Assembly: GCA_002418705.1 (NCBI GenBank)
Contig: DIEQ01000074.1
Coordinates: forward strand, 131 to 34,197
Direction: 5' to 3'
From: Mageeibacillus sp. UBA5770
GTDB taxonomy: Bacteria; Bacillota_A; Clostridia; Saccharofermentanales; Saccharofermentanaceae
Length of the DNA stretch: 34,067 nt
Shown: in pieces, positions 30,434 to 34,067 of the stretch
How positions within the stretch are numbered: position 1 is the stretch's first letter
Layout of the letters: the number at the start of each line of letters is the position of its first letter
Notes under the pieces: generated by a model
The model's input: the letters and a program-made list of their open reading frames with translations, nothing else
The model's database searches: none
Told to the model about the DNA's origin: nothing
Made by a program: the position numbers and the translations under genes

Positions 30434-32533
30434 TTATATTATCGAGGTGATAAGCATCACGGCAAGCAGGGTAAGTGCGAGCAGCAGCAATGCTAAAAGA
30501 GCTGTAAAGTACTTCTCCTTCTGCACCGTTTTTTTGGGAAGCGATTTCGTTTTGTTCAGCCGAAGCTCCAAAAGACTGGCTGACTTATATTCTGTCGGCG
30601 AAGCAGATTGTGCGGATACATTGACTGTATTCGGCTTCGTACGTGCTGCGGCAGGTATCTGGGCTGCTGCGGGCGTTTTTTGGATTATTGCGGCCGGCAC
30701 AGGATTCGTGATAGTCGGTATCGATGTTGCCTTTGAAGAAATAGGATTTGGAACTGTCGGAATCGGACGTGCTGTGGTCTGGGCTTGCCGTGATGTATAC
30801 CCGGGTGCCGGGTCAGCGGACGGGTATGCCGCCGGAGCATCCTGTCTGGAATATTTGCCGATTTCAAGCTCGTTGAGTTTATCCTGATTAACAAAAGCGA
30901 CACCAATCGGCCTCCCATTATACATAACGCGGTCCGGCGTGTCACAAGATATGTCCGCTCGAACAGCCTGTCTTTCCGGAACATGAATGATCGCATCACG
31001 GATAGAGCGCGTCTTACAGACATTTCTTTCAGCCTGTATGCCGGGGGGGATCGTACGATTGATGTGTGGAAACAGCATATATGCCTGCGGGTCCGGAAAA
31101 GCCATTGAACTCAGCTGGTCTTTATATGAGTCGAGGGCAGCATACCATTCAACAGTTTCGAAGAGTTTGCCTTCCGAGAACGCACTGTAAAACATCTTCT
31201 GTAACCTTGTAGGTGTAGCAAGCCATATCTTGTCATAACCGCCAACCGGTACCCTTACATTATCACCGCATTCAAAGTCATAGGGAAAACAATATGATTC
31301 GATCTCCTCACGAAGGGTCTCTTTTCCGTGGCGCTGATTGTAAGGGTGCTGTCCGCAGAAAAGCAGTGAAAAAGCCAGGATACCGCAGGAATAGTCTTCT
31401 TGCAGAGACCCGCGCAGAAAAGAATTGAAAGAACGGTCCCACAGCTCCGGCGGAGTAAATTCTTCAGTTCCTACCGGGCACGGCAAATCTTCGAGCTGAA
31501 CACTGTCAATATCAATGATATAAACCTCGGAGGCACTCTTGATCATAATGTTCTTAAGCTGAATATCGCCAATCAAAATCCCATGAATATGCAGGTAAAC
31601 GATCTTTTCAAAAATCTGGCATGCTGCCTGAACGACAGAACTCCTATCCCAATCAGGAAATCGCTCAAGTATGGCATCCTCTCCATCAAACACGGATCCC
31701 AATGTAAATCCCGCGGCAACAGGCATTAAATAGCCGACCGGTTCATGATTTCGGTTATATAGCAGGGATGTCGGCCAGCAAATTCCTTTAGCCCGGAGCC
31801 CCATCTTTGTCATTCGAGTCAGCTTCATCCATCGAAGGGCTGTCATGACCCCTCGGTGATATATCTTGGCAACCTTATCAGGATCATGTGTACGAAAAAC
31901 AAGACCTTCTGACCCGGTACTGATCTTCTCAGACAGTAAAATACTTTCACCGGTTTCAGTATAGACGTAATCACCGATATTCACATAAATGGCGACATCA
32001 AGATAATCCGATGATGTGGCTATTGGATTTACAGTGATTGGTTTATAGGAATCGAGAAAGGTCGACAGATCCTGATATAAAACGGACGTTTCTTTATAAA
32101 AAAGGCAGACGGATGTATCTCCGGAAAATTTTGAAGTCAGGATCTGATCAAGTACCGTTGAATTCTTTGCTGCAAAAAGACATACATCCTTACGACCGGC
32201 AAATTTCGGTAAAACAGAGAACAATGACATCGTTTTTGCATCGACTTGCAGAAGACCTTCATGGGAAAGGATCTCAAGGAACTCTACTGTCTGTGACAGC
32301 AGAGAGCTTTCATTATTATTTTCTGCACGATACATACAGGTGTGGTAGTAATTGAAGGAAGAGCAAAGGACGACCTCAATGCGGCGTTCAATTATTGTTT
32401 CTGTCAGACTCTTAAAAGAGGAAGAATGTCCCACCTCGAAAATCGCAGAATAATCGAACAATATGACCCGAATCTTTTCAAGCGATTCTGTCCAAGCATT
32501 TGTCATAATGATATCCATATTCCTTAAGTTCAT
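30434..32533 (-). CDS. Tail-anchored Ser/Thr protein kinase, YegI/TerY-P type, with N-terminal alpha/beta domain
   Basis: A 699-aa protein. Residues 15-170 form an unassigned alpha/beta domain (VILFDYSAIFE, VVLCSSFNYY, DVCLFAAKN), perhaps PIN- or Rossmann-like. The kinase domain spans about 195-460: glycine loop STGSEGLVF (205-213), Lys223 in KVAKIY, catalytic loop IGDIQLKNI (D323, N328), IDIDSVQ in place of DFG (341-345), and FTPPEL. The DxDS pattern is typical of the YegI group rather than PknB. A Pro/Ala/Thr-rich linker (about 570-670) leads to a C-terminal membrane helix (674-699) with no extracellular domain and no PASTA repeats. The start is uncertain: ATG 32533 lacks a clear ribosome binding site, and ATG 32518 and 32506 are in frame. 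Confidence 0.88.
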   Translation of the reverse strand: MNLRNMDIIMTNAWTESLEKIRVILFDYSAIFEVGHSSSFKSLTETIIERRIEVVLCSSFNYYHTCMYRAENNNESSLLSQTVEFLEILSHEGLLQVDAKTMSLFSVLPKFAGRKDVCLFAAKNSTVLDQILTSKFSGDTSVCLFYKETSVLYQDLSTFLDSYKPITVNPIATSSDYLDVAIYVNIGDYVYTETGESILLSEKISTGSEGLVFRTHDPDKVAKIYHRGVMTALRWMKLTRMTKMGLRAKGICWPTSLLYNRNHEPVGYLMPVAAGFTLGSVFDGEDAILERFPDWDRSSVVQAACQIFEKIVYLHIHGILIGDIQLKNIMIKSASEVYIIDIDSVQLEDLPCPVGTEEFTPPELWDRSFNSFLRGSLQEDYSCGILAFSLLFCGQHPYNQRHGKETLREEIESYCFPYDFECGDNVRVPVGGYDKIWLATPTRLQKMFYSAFSEGKLFETVEWYAALDSYKDQLSSMAFPDPQAYMLFPHINRTIPPGIQAERNVCKTRSIRDAIIHVPERQAVRADISCDTPDRVMYNGRPIGVAFVNQDKLNELEIGKYSRQDAPAAYPSADPAPGYTSRQAQTTARPIPTVPNPISSKATSIPTITNPVPAAIIQKTPAAAQIPAAARTKPNTVNVSAQSASPTEYKSASLLELRLNKTKSLPKKTVQKEKYFTALLALLLLALTLLAVMLITSII

Positions 32534-32555
32534 TTTTTATTAATAAATTAATTAA

Positions 32556-32584
32556 ATATTACCTTACAATTCCAATCATTACAA
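32556..32584 (-). promoter_or_regulatory. Candidate promoter of the kinase-VWA-PP2C operon
   Basis: On the minus strand: TTGTAA (32579-32584), a 17-nt spacer and TAATAT (32556-32561), 23 nt before ATG 32533. Both boxes match four of six consensus bases. The short distance would favour a start at ATG 32518 or 32506 if the true initiation site is near 32550. Confidence 0.4.
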
Positions 32585-32616
32585 GAAAAAGAAAAGTATT
32601 TCCACGAGAATATGGC

Positions 32617-32646
32617 AAAAAAGTGACGAAAATAATTCGTCACTTT
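32617..32646 (-). terminator. Rho-independent terminator of lysA
   Basis: On the minus strand AAAGTGACGAA (32636-32646) pairs with TTCGTCACTTT (32620-32630) around a 5-nt loop and is followed by a T run (32617-32622). It is 37 nt after the lysA stop and separates lysA from the kinase operon. Confidence 0.85.
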
Positions 32647-32682
32647 ATGTCTCAAGGAGTAATATTATATTAATAGCTTAAA

Positions 32683-33936
32683 TTAAAGCTCCGGAAACCC
32701 TGCCAGCAGGTCTTCAAGTGTGTCTCTTCTGCGAATGAGTTTCGGTTCACCGTCCTTGCCTATCAGTACTTCTGCAGGCCTTAACCGGTTATTATAATTG
32801 GATGACATCGAATATCCATATGCACCTGCGTCAAGGACGCAGACCAGATCTCCTTCATGAATGACAGGCAATTCCCGCTCTTTAGCAAGTATATCGCCGC
32901 TTTCACAAATATTACCTACAATAGAAACAGTCTCGACACCACTGTGATCATCAACCCACTTGCCGTCCCTGTATATCTCGACATCATGCCAGGAATTATA
33001 CATGGCAGGCCGTATCAATACATTCATGCCTATATCGGTGCCGATATAACGGATTCCGCTGTTATTCTTCTTGGCATGAACACTTCCAATGATTACTCCG
33101 CCCTCTGCGGCAATATATCTGCCCGGCTCAGATTTAAACACAACATTTCGTCCGTATCGGGCTGACCAGTCCTCCACGACTTTTTCAAGTGCTGCCCCGA
33201 ATGATACTATGTCAAATTCCTGTTCACCTTCAAGCTTGTGATATGGAATACCGAATCCGCCGCCAAAATCAACAAACTCAAGATTTTTAAACTGCATGGC
33301 AATCTTCAGGAAATGTTCGACTGCCTGCATAAAGGGCGTACCATCCATAAAAAGAGATCCGATGTGCTGGTTGATACCAACAATTTTCAGGTCGTACTTT
33401 TCAGCAATTTTCATAATCTGAGGAACATCAGACTCTGAGATTGCAAATTTGGTCTTCTTACCGGCTGTGATAACCTTCTCATGATGCCCCGCACCATAAC
33501 CGGGATTCAGTCGGACGGCACATCTTCCGCCATGGTTGATTTTACCGAACAGTTCGAGCTGGGATAGACTGTCAAGACTAATCACAACTCCCTGATCGAT
33601 TGCGTACTGCAGTTCTTCCGCCGAGACGTTGTTCGAGACATAAAAAATTCGCTCTTTTGGGAAACCGGCCTTTAGAAGCAGAAATATCTCCCCGGGAGAC
33701 ATAGCATCCGCATTCAAACCCTCTTCGAGCGCTAATCGCAGTATAGATAAGTTGGAATTCGTCTTAATAGAATAATTGGCAGTAAATCCCGGAAAAGAAA
33801 TCAGATGTGCCATCTTCTTCATTCTGTCCCGCAATATGCTTTCATTATAGACATATAGAGGGGTGCCGTATTTTTCGGCAAGATCCTGCGGATTCGTATT
33901 TCCAAAAAAACCTGTCTGCTGTGTAAAAGATATCAT
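32683..33936 (-). CDS. lysA: Diaminopimelate decarboxylase
   Basis: Decarboxylates meso-diaminopimelate to L-lysine, the last step of lysine synthesis. The 417-aa fold-type III PLP enzyme has the PLP lysine in ANYSIKTNSN near residue 53, the phosphate-binding GGGFGIPY, EPGRYI, and CESGDILA with the catalytic Cys from the partner subunit. The C-terminal AYGYSMSSNYN is typical. The start is ATG 33936, with AGGAGG 7 nt upstream; the ATG 14 codons earlier lacks one. The neighbouring wall-synthesis genes are interesting because diaminopimelate is also a peptidoglycan precursor, but lysA has its own promoter and terminator. Confidence 0.95.
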   Translation of the reverse strand: MISFTQQTGFFGNTNPQDLAEKYGTPLYVYNESILRDRMKKMAHLISFPGFTANYSIKTNSNLSILRLALEEGLNADAMSPGEIFLLLKAGFPKERIFYVSNNVSAEELQYAIDQGVVISLDSLSQLELFGKINHGGRCAVRLNPGYGAGHHEKVITAGKKTKFAISESDVPQIMKIAEKYDLKIVGINQHIGSLFMDGTPFMQAVEHFLKIAMQFKNLEFVDFGGGFGIPYHKLEGEQEFDIVSFGAALEKVVEDWSARYGRNVVFKSEPGRYIAAEGGVIIGSVHAKKNNSGIRYIGTDIGMNVLIRPAMYNSWHDVEIYRDGKWVDDHSGVETVSIVGNICESGDILAKERELPVIHEGDLVCVLDAGAYGYSMSSNYNNRLRPAEVLIGKDGEPKLIRRRDTLEDLLAGFPEL

Positions 33937-33987
33937 CGTAAAGCCTCCTGACCTGACTGTGATCCTATATGCATCCATTCCGGTAAA

Positions 33988-34016
33988 AAAATATTAAATA
34001 GTCGTCTTTTTTGCAA
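33988..34016 (-). promoter_or_regulatory. Candidate promoter of lysA
   Basis: On the minus strand: TTGCAA (34011-34016), a 17-nt spacer and TATTTT (33988-33993), about 50 nt before the start. The boxes match four of six consensus bases each. The leader is too short for a lysine riboswitch. Confidence 0.4.
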
Positions 34017-34050
34017 GTTACCTCATCAAAACGCAGGCATTTTGCAAGTT
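34010..34050. repeat. Pair of 10-bp direct repeats at the lysA promoter
   Basis: TTTGCAAGTT occurs at 34010-34019 and again at 34041-34050, a 31-bp period (about three helical turns). The first copy overlaps the -35 box. The spacing puts both on the same DNA face, as for a dimeric regulator, but two copies could be chance. Confidence 0.4.
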
Positions 34051-34067
34051 CCCATCACATGTATTTC

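Noticed and set aside
28539..32533. A tellurite resistance operon, suggested by the TerY-type VWA protein
   Set aside because: No TerC, TerD/TerZ-type or TelA genes are present. Only the phosphorylation triad is here, next to wall-synthesis genes.
33937..34067. Lysine riboswitch upstream of lysA
   Set aside because: The leader between the likely promoter and the start codon is only about 45 nt, far below the size of a lysine riboswitch, and the expected conserved stems are missing.

Overview
The window looks like a chromosomal segment of an anaerobic Firmicute of the class Clostridia (order Eubacteriales). The evidence is the sensory [FeFe]-hydrogenase locus with DRTGG, PHP and GHKL-ATPase proteins, a PheB-type ACT protein next to homoserine dehydrogenase, strong GGAGG ribosome binding sites, and housekeeping proteins of clostridial type. 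The genus cannot be fixed from the sequence. No phage, insertion sequence, integrase or CRISPR array is visible. The content is mostly core metabolism plus two signalling loci.

Layout. 1-86: the 5' end of a tRNA-Leu gene runs off the left edge, with a near-consensus promoter. 343-2022 (+): a membrane-anchored surface protein with a Thr/Ala-rich linker, ended by a 20-bp-stem bidirectional terminator. 2113-4965 (-): an lrp/asnC regulator, a class I aminotransferase and prfB in one operon. 5124-8711 (-): malic enzyme, a PHP phosphoesterase and a MATE exporter. 8906-13971 (-): an eight-gene sensory hydrogenase operon (DRTGG, GHKL ATPase, HydS-like [FeFe]-hydrogenase domain protein, DRTGG-associated protein, PHP, GHKL ATPase, thioredoxin-like [2Fe-2S] ferredoxin, membrane protein). 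14104-16014 (+): an enlarged glutamine synthetase. 16015-16457: a cluster of composite palindromic repeats. 16458-23827 (-): argS, M3 peptidase, rsmF-like methyltransferase, rdgB, pheB and hom. 24018-28172 (+): divergent mraY, an FHA-SEDS (FtsW/RodA) fusion and a class B penicillin-binding protein. 28160-32533 (-): tail-anchored Ser/Thr kinase, VWA protein, tail-anchored PP2C phosphatase and a small acidic protein. 32683-33936 (-): lysA.

The most striking region is 24018-32533. A three-gene peptidoglycan synthesis module (lipid I synthase, FHA-fused glycan polymerase, transpeptidase) converges on a kinase/VWA/phosphatase triad of the TerY-P (YegI/YegL/YegK) type. The two operons overlap by 13 bp at their 3' ends. 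The gene content recalls the actinobacterial fhaAB-pstP-rodA-pbpA-pknAB locus, but with a different kinase family and an added VWA protein. I infer a phospho-signalling system acting on cell wall synthesis; the sequence does not prove it.

Other points worth attention are the 443-bp repeat cluster, whose copies share a core but have different, self-complementary arms; two genes that seem to start at AUA codons; a prfB without the usual autoregulatory frameshift; and a hydrogenase sensor locus without adjacent catalytic hydrogenase subunits.
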